Assembly: GCF_000247815.1 (NCBI RefSeq)
Contig: NC_021692.1
Span: 5,920,917 to 5,984,916 of the forward strand
From: Ficedula albicollis
Lineage: Eukaryota > Chordata > Aves > Passeriformes > Muscicapidae
Reading direction: 5' to 3'
DNA: 64,000 bases
Below the pieces are notes generated by a model that worked only from the letters and a program-made list of their open reading frames with translations, did not search any database and was not told the origin of the DNA. Position numbers and translations under genes: made by a program. Below are positions 63,625-64,000 of the stretch, piece after piece (position 1 is the first letter of the stretch; each line of letters begins with the position of its first letter).

Positions 63625-64000
63625 ACCCAGCTGTGTGCTGGTTTGAAAGAAAAACCAGTGAGAGACTTCAAGTCAGAAATACAGTTTAATAGGAAAAAAG
63701 AGAAAAAATAAAATACATGCAGTAGTAGAAAAGAAAAACCACAGCCACCTGGGAGGGTGAAATTCCTTCCCCTCCTTCCAGGGGAGGCCCTGGAATGTAG
63801 AAAAGAAAACCACAGCCACCTGGGAGGGTGAAATTCCTTCCCCTCCTTCCAGGGGAGGCCCTGGAATGGTTTTTTACCCAATGAGATAAAAATGGACAAT
63901 TAACCAATCAGCTAAAAACACCAACCTCAACCATTTCTTTAGATGAGAATTTTAGTTTCTTAGCCCTCCAGTTTATGTATAAACTACATGTATGGTTTAT
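63625..64000 (-). mobile_element. Probable LTR-like element of another family
   Basis: CTGGTTTGAAAGAAAAACCA, AATACAGTTTAATAGGAAAA and the CCAATCAGCTAAAAACACC region resemble an LTR family frequent in songbirds, here in reverse. It contains a 72-bp internal tandem duplication (63725-63796 and 63797-63867) with CACAGCCACCTGGGAGGG. It continues past the window. Confidence 0.5.

Noticed and set aside
61508..64000. Intact endogenous retrovirus genes
   Set aside because: Only LTR-type control sequence is seen. No gag, pol or env reading frame is recognisable.

Overview
The window is vertebrate nuclear DNA, almost certainly from a bird and probably a songbird. It carries parts of two intron-rich host genes on the + strand. 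The first is the 3' part of MXRA8 (limitrin; coding exons at 1458-14605). The second is the 5' part of DVL1 (Dishevelled-1; first four coding exons at 23109-61507, continuing past the window). The same two genes are neighbours on one strand in human 1p36.33, so the order is ancestral. The bird assignment rests on several CR1 LINE fragments with CR1-type 3' halves, on LTR-like elements of the kind common in passerines, and on introns full of short tandem repeats as on small GC-rich microchromosomes. There is no bacterial, plasmid, CRISPR or operon content, and I recognise no tRNA or rRNA gene.

Layout. 1-1457 is MXRA8 intron with a 53-bp satellite. 1458-1913 is the second Ig domain exon. 1914-8513 is an intron whose first 3.2 kb is a tandem array grown from the end of that exon. 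8514-8672 and 10429-10587 are two near-identical copies of the transmembrane exon, inside a 1.7-kb direct duplication. 11877-14605 holds four short cytoplasmic-tail exons and the stop codon, followed by a 3' UTR with a poly(A) signal near 14932. 14.9-23.1 kb is intergenic: a 690-bp GGGAT pentamer array, a 397-bp C run, and a 0.87-kb TTTTCC array that ends about 40 bp before the DVL1 start codon. DVL1 intron 1 runs from 23.3 to 49.8 kb, intron 2 from 49.9 to 55.1 kb and intron 3 from 55.2 to 61.3 kb. They hold CR1 pieces, an LTR-like element, many minisatellites and two N gaps. 61.5-64 kb is a cluster of antisense LTR-like fragments in DVL1 intron 4.

Data quality is a large part of the story. 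Ten pure C or G runs of 48-521 bases are very unlikely to be real DNA. One is joined to a 16-base match to an Illumina adapter. One interrupts DVL1 exon 4 and breaks its reading frame. Others sit between duplicated flanks. They look like no-signal (poly-G) read tails built into the assembly.

The two genes encode unrelated proteins: a cell-surface Ig-family adhesion protein and a cytoplasmic Wnt signal transducer. The sequence gives no sign that they work together beyond old synteny. I found no new multi-gene system. The most interesting biology is in MXRA8: an intronic array of about 18 exon-end copies carrying splice-site-like borders, and a duplicated transmembrane exon whose phase would allow alternative use.
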